From: an uncultured Clostridia bacterium | GTDB lineage: Bacteria; Bacillota; Clostridia; Christensenellales; Borkfalkiaceae | Length of the DNA stretch: 64,000 bases | Assembly: GCA_947631925.1 (NCBI GenBank) | Contig: CANRNE010000004.1 | Coordinates: 22,215-86,214, forward strand | Reading direction: 5' to 3' | Part shown: in pieces, positions 8,895 through 16,149 of the stretch | Numbering within the stretch: position 1 is the stretch's first letter | How the letters are laid out: the number at the start of each line of letters is the position of its first letter | Notes under the pieces: model-generated | Database searches by the model: none | What the model was told of the DNA's origin: nothing | The model's input: only the letters and a program-made list of their open reading frames with translations | Translations under genes and position numbers: made by a program

Positions 8895-9335
8895 CTATTT
8901 ATTTTCGTGGGCGGCGGAGATTTTCTCCCCGATTCGGACGAAGGCGCGAGCGTCCTCTTCCCCGATGATTTCGACGAGTTGTCCCACCATGTCGAGGGTG
9001 TGGCGGTGCACCTCGAGATATTCGGGCAGCTTCTCTTTGACGGGGCGCACAAACGTCGTCCGCCTGTCCGCGCCGTCGCTGCGGATGAGAAAGCCCTTCT
9101 TGACGAGGGAATCAATCGTCCGATTGACGAGGGATTTGAGCATGTTCGTCTCGGCGACAATCTCCTTGAAGGAGACCAGCCCCTCGCCGTCCTCTTCAAA
9201 CCTGCGGAAGGCGAGCAGCATCACCGTCGCCTCGTTGTAGTTCATGCCCTTTGTGAGGCGTGTGTTCTTCAAAATTCCCGTCAGACGCACCCACGCCGCG
9301 ATGACGTCCTCTTCGAGTCTCAAGTCTTCTTTCAC
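8895..9335 (-). CDS. MarR-family transcriptional regulator
   Basis: A 146-residue winged helix-turn-helix repressor. The core reads MNYNEATVMLLAF, then SFKEIVAETNMLKSLVNRTIDSLVKKGFL (recognition helix) and the wing RSDGADRRTTFVRP, flanked by dimerising helices. The start is the GTG at 9335, because a GGGGGGG ribosome site lies just upstream; the longer open frame runs back through the promoter. It is transcribed from its own promoter (9363-9391), divergent from the 9532 gene. MarR proteins often bind such divergent regions, so autoregulation is likely but not shown. The ligand is unknown. Confidence 0.9.
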   Translation of the reverse strand: MKEDLRLEEDVIAAWVRLTGILKNTRLTKGMNYNEATVMLLAFRRFEEDGEGLVSFKEIVAETNMLKSLVNRTIDSLVKKGFLIRSDGADRRTTFVRPVKEKLPEYLEVHRHTLDMVGQLVEIIGEEDARAFVRIGEKISAAHENK

Positions 9336-9362
9336 GGTATTCCCCCCCAAAAATCTACTGTT

Positions 9363-9391
9363 ATTATACCGCAACCGCTCGCCCGCGTCAA
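9363..9391 (-). promoter_or_regulatory. marR-family gene promoter
   Basis: On the minus strand, TTGACG (9386-9391) and TATAAT (9363-9368) with a 17-bp spacer. Confidence 0.85.
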
Positions 9392-9424
9392 GCAAATTTT
9401 CATCAAACAGTTTGCGGCAAGGTG

Positions 9425-9453
9425 TTGCATTTTCGCGCGCCGTCTGCTATAAT
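9425..9453 (+). promoter_or_regulatory. Promoter of the 9532 operon
   Basis: TTGCAT (9425-9430) and TATAAT (9448-9453) with a 17-bp spacer. It diverges from the marR promoter, with 33 bp between the two -35 boxes. Confidence 0.75.
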
Positions 9454-9531
9454 AATGAAAAACAGGGGAAGGCCGCCCTCTCCCTGTGGATAAGTGGATA
9501 ACTTTTGTGGAATTCGTGCGGGAGGCGCACC

Positions 9532-9732
9532 TTGAGCAAGCTCGACCTCTTAAAACTTTTTTCTGCCTATGAGGAGCTCTCCGAGGGCGATTTCACCCCC
9601 GAGGAGCTGGAGGAATACCTCGCGTATGTGCGCGGGGAGGAACATCCGCTTCCCTTCGGGGACTGGAAACGGGAATATTTTGCATTTTACGACGACGTCA
9701 AGGACAAATCTCTGAAGAAACAGGATTGGTGA
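9532..9732 (+). CDS. Small acidic hypothetical protein
   Basis: A 66-residue protein starting SKLDLLKLFSAYEEL after a TTG start codon. TTG at 9532 is chosen because GGGAGG lies about 7 nt upstream; the in-frame ATG at 9505 has no ribosome site. The sequence is rich in Glu, Asp and aromatic residues (EELEEYLAYVRGEEH) and ends DKSLKKQDW. No domain is recognised. It is two bases upstream of the HAD phosphatase start, so it is the first gene of a two-gene operon divergent from the MarR regulator. Confidence 0.6.
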   Translation: MSKLDLLKLFSAYEELSEGDFTPEELEEYLAYVRGEEHPLPFGDWKREYFAFYDDVKDKSLKKQDW

Positions 9733-9734
9733 TT

Positions 9735-10427
9735 ATGAAGCCGTATTTGTGCATTCTGTTCGATGCGGACAACACGCTCGCGGACAGGGAACATGACCTT
9801 GTCCGTGCCTTCTCGTCTGCGCTCGAAAGGGTGGGAAGAGGGGGCGATAAGGAGGCGCTTTCTCTCCTCTGCGGGTTCGTCCTCACAGACGGCGACGCGG
9901 CGGGCCTCACCGACATCCGCATGCCCCATGTCCGAACCGCGTACCGCGAATTAAACCGTACCCATGTCCGAGACCTCTTTGAATATGCAGACATGGTATG
10001 CGGCTTTTGCGGCAGGGGGACGGAGGCGGAAGCGGCCTTCTGGGAGGCATATTCTCAGCCCGCGACCCCCGTCGAGGGCGCCGTGGAGACGGTGAAAGCG
10101 TTACAAAAAAAATACCGCGTCTTCGCGGTGGCAAACGGGCTCTCCGGGGTGGAAAAGCGGCGGCTCTCGATGTTCGGGCTCGACGACGTCTTCGTCTCGG
10201 AGGAGTTGGGGGCAATCAAGCCGCACGCCGAATTTTTCCGCGCCGTGCTGCACCTCCTCGGCGTCGATGCCTCCCGCTGTCTGTATGTGGGGGACTCTCT
10301 TCTCACCGACATCGCGGGTTCGCGCACCTGCGGCATGGACAGCTACTGGTTCAACCGAAAGGGCGCCGCCTGTCCCGACGGGGTGTGGGAAATTCGCTCC
10401 CTCAAAGACCTCGTTCCTCTGCTATAA
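9735..10427 (+). CDS. HAD-superfamily hydrolase, YjjG/5'-nucleotidase-like
   Basis: A 230-residue haloacid-dehalogenase-fold phosphatase. All four motifs are visible: ILFDADNTLAD (nucleophile Asp and acid Asp), VANGLS (motif II), the lysine in GAIKPHAEFF (motif III) and YVGDSLLTDIAGS (motif IV). A helical C1-type cap lies between motifs I and II. The closest family feel is YjjG/YfnB, which dephosphorylates non-canonical pyrimidine nucleotides; the actual substrate is inferred only. The ATG at 9735, with CAGGA upstream, is preferred to the TTG at 9726. Confidence 0.85.
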   Translation: MKPYLCILFDADNTLADREHDLVRAFSSALERVGRGGDKEALSLLCGFVLTDGDAAGLTDIRMPHVRTAYRELNRTHVRDLFEYADMVCGFCGRGTEAEAAFWEAYSQPATPVEGAVETVKALQKKYRVFAVANGLSGVEKRRLSMFGLDDVFVSEELGAIKPHAEFFRAVLHLLGVDASRCLYVGDSLLTDIAGSRTCGMDSYWFNRKGAACPDGVWEIRSLKDLVPLL

Positions 10428-10463
10428 GAGAATATTGCCCGTGCCTTTGCGCATACTGCCCGC

Positions 10464-10673
10464 ATGAAACTTTCCACTATTCTTGCGAGCGCCGTCCTCA
10501 TCGCGCTCGGACTGTTTGCTTCGGCGTACGCCCTCACGGGGGTGCCCGTCCTTCTCGTGCTCTGCGGGGGAAATGTCACCGCCCTCCGCGTGCTCCTGTC
10601 CTTCGGCGGCGTGGCGGCGGGCTGGCTCCTCTTCTGGCTGATTGCCTTCCGTCCCCTCAAATTTGTCTCCTGA
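10464..10673 (+). CDS. Small two-helix membrane protein
   Basis: A 69-residue hydrophobic protein. Helix 1 is about residues 5-25 (ILASAVLIALGLFASAYAL) and helix 2 about 46-62 (FGGVAAGWLLFWLIAF), and it ends RPLKFVS. No strong ribosome site is visible, and the gene sits 36 nt after the HAD phosphatase. The hydrophobic pattern supports a real integral membrane peptide, but function is unknown and the call is tentative. Confidence 0.5.
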   Translation: MKLSTILASAVLIALGLFASAYALTGVPVLLVLCGGNVTALRVLLSFGGVAAGWLLFWLIAFRPLKFVS

Positions 10674-10677
10674 CATC

Positions 10678-10932
10678 TTAAAGATTTTCGAGCACCAGTT
10701 TGTCGAAGGGGACGCTCTCGACGAAGTCCCGCGGCCGAAAGACGGCATGATGAAACTTCGCATAGTGGAAGAGGTGCGTCTTGAGAAGAACGGGGGTGGG
10801 GACGTCGAGCGCGTCGCAGATTTCGGCGAGATAGAGGAAGAAATCGGCGTATGTGAACGCCCCTTCCCGCTCGTAAGTCAGCTGCTTTTCGATGTGCTCG
10901 CCGCGATACAGTTTTGCCCAGATGCGAATCAT
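10678..10932 (-). CDS. Conserved hypothetical protein of Clostridia
   Basis: An 84-residue soluble protein that begins MIRIWAKLYRGEHIEKQ. The middle (YLAEICDALDVPTPVLLKTH) and end (FRPRDFVESVPFDKLVLENL) match a small conserved family I recall in Clostridia; no function is known to me. The internal ATG at 10932 is chosen because the -10 box TATAAT lies only 6 nt upstream of it, so a longer product could not be translated from that promoter. A leaderless mRNA is predicted. The GGGG between -10 and ATG could mimic a ribosome site but would not be transcribed. Confidence 0.75.
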   Translation of the reverse strand: MIRIWAKLYRGEHIEKQLTYEREGAFTYADFFLYLAEICDALDVPTPVLLKTHLFHYAKFHHAVFRPRDFVESVPFDKLVLENL

Positions 10933-10938
10933 GTCCCC

Positions 10939-10967
10939 ATTATACCGTATTTTTGCCGAAAATGCAA
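10939..10967 (-). promoter_or_regulatory. Promoter of the 10932 gene, predicted leaderless
   Basis: On the minus strand, TTGCAT (10962-10967), a 17-bp spacer, TATAAT (10939-10944), then six bases and the ATG. Transcription should start on or next to the A of the start codon. Confidence 0.7.
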
Positions 10968-10986
10968 CCGCCTGCGGGGAAAAGTG

Positions 10987-11015
10987 TTGACAAAACCGCT
11001 TATAAAGGGTATAAT
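10987..11015 (+). promoter_or_regulatory. greA promoter
   Basis: TTGACA (10987-10992) and TATAAT (11010-11015) with a 17-bp spacer, one of the closest matches to consensus in the window. Confidence 0.88.
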
Positions 11016-11027
11016 AAAGAAAAACGT

Positions 11028-11055
11028 ACCGTGATTCCCCCTCGGGAATCACGGT
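11028..11055 (+). promoter_or_regulatory. greA leader hairpin
   Basis: A perfect 12-bp inverted repeat, ACCGTGATTCCC and GGGAATCACGGT, with a 4-nt loop. It starts a few bases after the predicted transcription start and is followed by TCATCTTTA. It could attenuate or stabilise the greA-lysS transcript (inference). Confidence 0.6.
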
Positions 11056-11098
11056 CATCTTTATGGAATTCGGCGCAAATGCGCAAAGAGGTGTCAAA

Positions 11099-11566
11099 AT
11101 GGCAGATAAGTTCTACATGACGAGCGAACAAAAAAAGAAGGCGGAGGAGCGGCTCAAGTACCTCACGACCGTCAAACGCGCGGAGATTGTCGAGCGCATT
11201 CAGGAGGCGCGCAGCCACGGCGACCTCTCCGAGAATGCGGAGTACGACGCCGCCCGCAACGAACAGGCGGCCAACGAGGGGGAAATCGCCGAGCTCGACT
11301 ACCAGATTAAGAACGCGGAGATTATCGAGGAGAGCGACGACAACACCGTCGTTCACATCGGCTCCACCGTCACCGTCTACGATGCGGAACTCGAAGAGGA
11401 GGAGACGTATACCATCATGGGGACCACCGAAGTCGACCCCATGAACAACATCATCTCCAACGAGTCGCCGGTGGGCATGGCTCTGCTCAAGCACAAGAAG
11501 GGCGACAAGGTTGTCGTCAAGGCTCCCGACGGGGAATACACGTTGAAAATCGTAAAAATCGACTGA
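11099..11566 (+). CDS. greA: Transcription elongation factor GreA
   Basis: A 155-residue factor that rescues backtracked RNA polymerase by stimulating transcript cleavage. The N-terminal coiled-coil includes the acidic tip region ARSHGDLSENAEYDAARNEQ. The C-terminal FKBP-like domain runs through SNESPVGMALLKHKKGD to the end. The internal ATG at 11099 was taken as the start because AGAGGTG lies just upstream and the protein then begins like the family; the longer open frame starts inside the leader. lysS begins two bases after the stop. Confidence 0.96.
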   Translation: MADKFYMTSEQKKKAEERLKYLTTVKRAEIVERIQEARSHGDLSENAEYDAARNEQAANEGEIAELDYQIKNAEIIEESDDNTVVHIGSTVTVYDAELEEEETYTIMGTTEVDPMNNIISNESPVGMALLKHKKGDKVVVKAPDGEYTLKIVKID

Positions 11567-11568
11567 TT

Positions 11569-13053
11569 ATGGAACAGCAGACACAGGGCATGGAGGACCT
11601 CGCCGAACAGGCGCGCATCCGCCGCGAAAAGCTCTTCAAATTGCAGAGTGAGGGGCACGACCCCTACAAGATTACAAGCTATCCCGTGGACGCCAACTCC
11701 GAGGAAGTCAAAGGGAATTTTGACGCCTATGAGGGGAAGGACGTCGTCGTGGCGGGCAGACTCATGTCCCGCCGCATCATGGGGAAGGCCTCCTTTTCGC
11801 ATATTTCAGACCGCTTCGGACAGCTTCAGATCTATGTCACGCGGCAGGACGTCGGCGAAGAGGTGTATGCCGCCTACAAAAAGGACTTTGACATCGGCGA
11901 TATCGTCGGCGTCAAGGGGTTTGTCTTCCGCACGCAGACGGGGGAAGTCACCGTGCACGCCAAGGAGTTTGTCATGCTCTCCAAGGCGCTCCTTCCGCTG
12001 CCCGAAAAGTACAACGGCTTGCAGAATGCGGACACCAAGTACCGCCTGCGCCACATCGACCTCATCGTCAACGAGGACGTCCGCGAGACCTTCTTCAAGC
12101 GGGCGAAGATTGTGCGCGCCATCCGCGCCTTTTTGGACGGCAGGGGATTTTTCGAGGCAGAGACGCCCATCCTTCTCCCCCTCGAAATCGGCGCCGACGC
12201 ACGCCCCTTCAAGACGCACCACAACGCGCTCGACCTCGATATGTATCTGCGCATCGAGACGGAGCTCTACTTAAAGCGCCTCATCGTCGGCGGCTTCGAA
12301 AAGGTGTATGAGCTGGGGAGAATCTTCCGCAACGAGGGGATGGACTCCAAGCACAACCCCGAGTTCTCCACGGTGGAAATTTATCAGGCGTACGTCGATT
12401 ACCGCGCGATGATGGACCTCGTCGAGGACCTCTACCGCTATGTGGCGACGGAGGCGTGCGGCACGACCAAAGTCACCTATCAGGGCACGGAGCTCGACTT
12501 CGGGCACTGGGAGAAGCTCACGATGACGGAGGCGGTGAAAAAGTACGCAGGGGTGGATTTTTCCGCCATTTCCTCGGACGAAGAGGCGAGAAAGCTCGCC
12601 GCCGGGCACGGCGTGGAGCTCGAAAAGGGGAAGGACAGCAAGGGGCACATCCTCGCCGCCTTCTTCGACGCCTTTGTCGAGGACAAGCTCGTTCAGCCCA
12701 CCTTCATCTATGAATATCCCGTGGAAATCTCGCCGCTCGCCAAGCGCAAGCCCGACGACCCCACGATGTGCGAGCGCTTCGAATACTTCATGATGGGCAT
12801 GGAGATGGGGAACTCCTTCTCCGAGCTCAACGACCCCATCGACCAAGAGGCGCGCATGACGCAGCAGGCGGAGAAAAAGCGCGCACAGGGCGCCAATGCG
12901 CAGGTGGATGAGGACTTCATCGACGCGCTCAATCACGGCATGCCGCCCACGGGTGGGCTGGGACTCGGCGTCGACCGCCTCGTCATGCTGCTCACGGACA
13001 GCGCGAGCATCCGCGACGTCCTGCTCTTCCCCACGATGAAGCCCAAGAAATGA
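11569..13053 (+). CDS. lysS: Lysyl-tRNA synthetase, class II
   Basis: A 494-residue enzyme that charges tRNA-Lys. An N-terminal OB-fold anticodon-binding domain (DVVVAGRLMSRRIMGKASF) is followed by the class II core: motif 2 FRNEGMDSKHNPEF at about 253-266 and motif 3 GLGLGVDRLVMLL near 465-477. Length is typical. It is co-transcribed with greA (two-base gap); greA-lysS is a known Firmicutes pairing. The ATG is close to the greA stop, with only a weak ribosome site, so coupling to greA translation is likely. Its stop overlaps the next gene's ATG. Confidence 0.97.
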   Translation: MEQQTQGMEDLAEQARIRREKLFKLQSEGHDPYKITSYPVDANSEEVKGNFDAYEGKDVVVAGRLMSRRIMGKASFSHISDRFGQLQIYVTRQDVGEEVYAAYKKDFDIGDIVGVKGFVFRTQTGEVTVHAKEFVMLSKALLPLPEKYNGLQNADTKYRLRHIDLIVNEDVRETFFKRAKIVRAIRAFLDGRGFFEAETPILLPLEIGADARPFKTHHNALDLDMYLRIETELYLKRLIVGGFEKVYELGRIFRNEGMDSKHNPEFSTVEIYQAYVDYRAMMDLVEDLYRYVATEACGTTKVTYQGTELDFGHWEKLTMTEAVKKYAGVDFSAISSDEEARKLAAGHGVELEKGKDSKGHILAAFFDAFVEDKLVQPTFIYEYPVEISPLAKRKPDDPTMCERFEYFMMGMEMGNSFSELNDPIDQEARMTQQAEKKRAQGANAQVDEDFIDALNHGMPPTGGLGLGVDRLVMLLTDSASIRDVLLFPTMKPKK

Positions 13054-14090
13054 AACTGCACATCGCCGATATGCTCCGCGGGCAGGGGCAACATCTCTCC
13101 TTCCACACCCCGGGGCACAAGCGGGCGGGGGGAGACATCACCGAGCTCTCCTATTCGGACAACCTCTATGCGCCGCACGGCGTTCTCGCGGCGGCGGAGA
13201 GGGACATTGCGGAGATTTTGGGCGCTGACGCAAGTTTTCTTCTGACGGACGGCAGCACGGCGGGGGTATATTCCATGCTCTTTGCCGCGCGCGAAGCGGG
13301 CGCAAAACGCGTGGCCGTACCCGCATTTTCGCACCCCAGCGTCGGACATGCCTGCCACGTTTTGGGTCTCGCCCTCGAAATCATTCCGCAGACGGCGCGC
13401 TTCGGAGTCCCCGAACAGCCCGCGCTCTCCGCGCTCGAAGAGGGGCTAAAAAGGGCGGACGCCCTCCTTCTCACCTCCCCCGATTACTACGGATTTTTCC
13501 CGCCCCTTGCGCAGATTCGCGCGCTCTGCACGCGGGAAAAGAAGCCCTTTCTTGTGGACGGCGCGCACGGCTCACACCTGCATTTTTGCGACCTGTATGC
13601 GGGAAAATATGCCGATATGTGGGTGGATGGTGTGCATAAATCACTCCCCGCGATGACGCAGGGCGCCGTCGTCTCGGCAAAGGGGGAATGGGCGGAGCGG
13701 CTCGCCCGCGCGGTGAAATTTTTCCGCACCACCTCGCCCTCCTATCCCATCATGGCGAGCGTGGAATACGCGGTGAAATATCCCCGCAACACGGCGCTTG
13801 AAGAGGCTTCCGAAGCCTTCAAATGCGGACATGGGTGCCTCAAAAACGCTGACTGGACAAAAATTCTCTATCCCGTCGGGAAGCGGGGGGACGAAGTTCT
13901 CCGCGCCCTCGAAGCGCAGGGCATCTACCCCGAATTTTTCGACGGAAACTATCTTCTCTTCTATCTCTCCCCCGCGACAAGGGGGGAGGACCTCGACCGC
14001 CTCGGGGAGGCTCTTGCGGCGTTTTCGCGGGCGGAAATTTCCGAAGACGCCCCCGTCGGCGCCATTCCCATCTATCGGGAGGATGCGTGA
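13050..14090 (+). CDS. Orn/Lys/Arg decarboxylase-like PLP enzyme, short form
   Basis: A 346-residue fold-type I PLP protein. It starts with the family's SFHTPGHKRAGG signature. It has the cofactor region LLTDGSTAGVYSML, the PLP Asp in LVDGAHGSH and the Schiff-base lysine Lys197 in DGVHKSLPAMTQGA. Bacillus YaaO-type relatives are about 480 residues with a C-terminal domain that is largely missing here. In Firmicutes this gene typically sits before tmk-holB; here holB follows directly and tmk is absent from the locus. Decarboxylation of an amino acid for polyamine synthesis is plausible but unproven. It overlaps lysS (ATGA) and holB (GTGA). Confidence 0.85.
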   Translation: MKLHIADMLRGQGQHLSFHTPGHKRAGGDITELSYSDNLYAPHGVLAAAERDIAEILGADASFLLTDGSTAGVYSMLFAAREAGAKRVAVPAFSHPSVGHACHVLGLALEIIPQTARFGVPEQPALSALEEGLKRADALLLTSPDYYGFFPPLAQIRALCTREKKPFLVDGAHGSHLHFCDLYAGKYADMWVDGVHKSLPAMTQGAVVSAKGEWAERLARAVKFFRTTSPSYPIMASVEYAVKYPRNTALEEASEAFKCGHGCLKNADWTKILYPVGKRGDEVLRALEAQGIYPEFFDGNYLLFYLSPATRGEDLDRLGEALAAFSRAEISEDAPVGAIPIYREDA

Positions 14091-15013
14091 AACAGCTCTT
14101 GCGTGAGACAACGGCATACGCCAAATATGCGGAGGACGCGCGGCGCGGCGAGTGCTCGCACACGACGCTCGTGCTCTTTCCGGACGAGCCCCTTCTGCGC
14201 GCCCTGCTCAAGGAGTGCGCCAAGGCGTTCTTTTTGGCGGAAGACGGCTCCCGTGAGGCCCTTCTCATCGATAAGGAAAGTTTTTCCGACTGCTTCTTCT
14301 ACCCCGCCGCGGGGGGGAAATATGCCGCAGACGGCACGGGGGAAATCATCGACGAGAGCATCCTTCTGCCCGTCGAGGGGAAGAAGAAACTGTTCGTGCT
14401 CGACGCCTTCCACACGGCGTCCCCCCTCGTCCAGAACAAACTCTTAAAAGTGCTCGAAGAGCCGCCCGAAGGGGTATATTTTCTGCTCGGCGCGACCGCC
14501 GAACACACCGTGCTTCCCACCGTGCTCTCGCGGGCGAAAAAGCTCGCCTGCGTACCCTTTTCGGAGGAACAGATTGCCGCAGCGCTTTTGCGGACCCATG
14601 CGGGGGAGCGGGGAATTTCGGAGGCCGCGGCGGCCTGCGGCGGCTCCTACTCCGCCGCGGAGGCCCTTCTTTCGGCGGGGGAAGAGGAGTCGAAACTTGC
14701 CGAACGCTTTTTGCTCGGCGAGGAGGTGGAGGCGCTCTGCAGGGGGCTCACCGACAAGACCGTCCGCCCCTTCCTGTCCGCCGTCCGTCTCGCCGCCCGT
14801 GACGCGCTCTTCTTCTTGAACGGACTTCCCACGGCGCGGGACGAGGCATCCTCCGCCCGCATCGCAGACAGCCTTCCCGCGGGGGTTCTGCTCGCCGCGG
14901 TGCGCTTTGTGTCGGAAGCGGAGTGCGACCTTAAATTCAACGTCAACTGCGGACAGGCCGCCCTTGCGCTGTCCCGCAAAATCGAGAGGGAGAAAACATT
15001 ATGGCAACGGTAG
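14087..15013 (+). CDS. holB: DNA polymerase III, delta-prime subunit-like
   Basis: A 308-residue clamp-loader subunit of the AAA+ fold. Diagnostic stretches are KKLFVLDAFHTASPLVQNKL, LLKVLEEPPEGVYFLL and TVLPTVLSRAKKL (a sensor-1 type region). As usual for delta-prime, no functional P-loop is seen; the N-terminal part is divergent and lacks the zinc cysteines of some homologues. The GTG start overlaps the previous stop by four bases, and the 3' end overlaps ricT by 13 nt, typical of the Firmicutes holB-ricT order. Confidence 0.88.
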   Translation: MKQLLRETTAYAKYAEDARRGECSHTTLVLFPDEPLLRALLKECAKAFFLAEDGSREALLIDKESFSDCFFYPAAGGKYAADGTGEIIDESILLPVEGKKKLFVLDAFHTASPLVQNKLLKVLEEPPEGVYFLLGATAEHTVLPTVLSRAKKLACVPFSEEQIAAALLRTHAGERGISEAAAACGGSYSAAEALLSAGEEESKLAERFLLGEEVEALCRGLTDKTVRPFLSAVRLAARDALFFLNGLPTARDEASSARIADSLPAGVLLAAVRFVSEAECDLKFNVNCGQAALALSRKIEREKTLWQR

Positions 15014-15846
15014 CTGCAGTCAAATTCAGAGGAAACGCCAAGCCCTACTACTTCGGGATTGGCAAGGAGGAGCTCGTCCGCGGACAGCATGTCATCGTGG
15101 AGACGGCGCACGGTTTAGAGTTCGGCACTGTCATCGACCCCGCCGTCACGGTGGAGGAGGACAAGATTGTCCGGCCCCTCAAAAACATCGTGCGCATCGC
15201 GACGGAAAAGGACGAGGAGATTGTCGCCCGCAACGAGGAGCGCCGCCCCGAGGCGATGAGACTGTGCAAGGAGCGCATCGCCGCCCACGGGCTCGAGATG
15301 AAGCTCATCGACTGCGAATTCACCTTCGATGGCGGCAAAGTCATCTTCACCTTCACGGCGGAGGGGAGGGTGGACTTCCGCGACCTCGTCAAGGACCTCG
15401 CTTCCCTCTTCCATCTCCGCATCGAGCTCAAACAGGTGGGGAGCCGCGACGAGACGAAGATTCTCGGCGGAATCGCGCCCTGCGGCAGGGTGGTGTGTTG
15501 TGCAAGCTGTATGCCCGACCTTCGCAAGGTGAGCATCAAGATGGCGAAAAACCAAGGCCTCTCCTTAAATCCCGGGAAAATCAGCGGCCTCTGCGGGAGG
15601 CTGATGTGCTGTCTCTCCTACGAGAACGAGTACTATGCAGACGCCTGCAAGCGGGTTCCCAAACTCGGCGGCGCCGTCGAGACGCCCGAGGGGCGGGGGA
15701 CGGTGATTGCCGTGGACATGCTCAAGATGACGGTGCGCGCCAAAATCGAAAAGGACGGCACCTTCGTCTACCGCGATTACCCCGTGAGCGAGCTGAATTT
15801 CAAGCGGAGCGAGCCCGCCGCGGACGAAGAAAATTCCGCCGAATGA
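15001..15846 (+). CDS. ricT: PSP1-domain protein RicT (YaaT)
   Basis: A 281-residue protein with the PSP1 domain. In Bacillus subtilis it works with RicA and RicF in an iron-sulfur complex that promotes RNase Y maturation of mRNAs and affects sporulation and competence. Cysteines proposed to bind the cluster are visible: Cys161, Cys166, Cys167 and Cys170 (CGRVVCCASC), and Cys198, Cys203 and Cys204 (CGRLMCC). Its start lies inside the end of holB. A promoter and ferredoxin gene follow directly. Confidence 0.95.
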   Translation: MATVAAVKFRGNAKPYYFGIGKEELVRGQHVIVETAHGLEFGTVIDPAVTVEEDKIVRPLKNIVRIATEKDEEIVARNEERRPEAMRLCKERIAAHGLEMKLIDCEFTFDGGKVIFTFTAEGRVDFRDLVKDLASLFHLRIELKQVGSRDETKILGGIAPCGRVVCCASCMPDLRKVSIKMAKNQGLSLNPGKISGLCGRLMCCLSYENEYYADACKRVPKLGGAVETPEGRGTVIAVDMLKMTVRAKIEKDGTFVYRDYPVSELNFKRSEPAADEENSAE

Positions 15847-15865
15847 AAAAATTTTCGCAAAAGCC

Positions 15866-15894
15866 TTTACGAATGAAAAAAAGTATGGTATAAT
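15866..15894 (+). promoter_or_regulatory. Ferredoxin gene promoter
   Basis: TTTACG (15866-15871) and TATAAT (15889-15894) with a 17-bp spacer. Confidence 0.8.
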
Positions 15895-15924
15895 ACGAGT
15901 AAGATTTTAACGGAGGTTATCAAT

Positions 15925-16095
15925 ATGGCTCATAAGATTTCGGATGCTTGCGTCTGCTGCGGCGCTTGCGAAGCAACTTGCCCCGTCAACGCAATCAGCC
16001 TCGGCGAAACGACGTATGTGGTCGACCCCGATGTGTGCGTCGACTGCGGCGCCTGCGAGGACGGATGCCCCGCGGGTGCAATCACCGCTGAATAA
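15925..16095 (+). CDS. 2[4Fe-4S] ferredoxin
   Basis: A 56-residue clostridial-type ferredoxin, an electron carrier with two [4Fe-4S] clusters. Both cluster motifs C-x2-C-x2-C-x3-C-P are present: Cys9, 12, 15, 19 and the second set beginning in DVCVDCGACEDGCP. An extra cysteine (Cys11) lies inside the first motif. A CGGAGG ribosome site precedes the ATG, it has its own promoter, and it ends in a hairpin at 16104-16134. It stands between ricT and rsmI, where other Firmicutes usually carry yabA. Partner enzymes are not evident nearby. Confidence 0.95.
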   Translation: MAHKISDACVCCGACEATCPVNAISLGETTYVVDPDVCVDCGACEDGCPAGAITAE

Positions 16096-16103
16096 CGGAA
16101 ACA

Positions 16104-16134
16104 AAGGGGAAAGGCGCGGCGCGGCTTTCCCCTT
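16104..16134 (+). terminator. Ferredoxin gene terminator
   Basis: AAGGGGAAAG pairs with CTTTCCCCTT around a GC-rich loop. The following T tract is short. Confidence 0.65.
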
Positions 16135-16149
16135 CTGCTTAAAAAGGCT

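Noticed and set aside
10933..11097. N-terminal extension of the 10932 minus-strand protein
   Set aside because: It would be translated from DNA carrying its own promoter and the greA leader; the extension has no family-like sequence.
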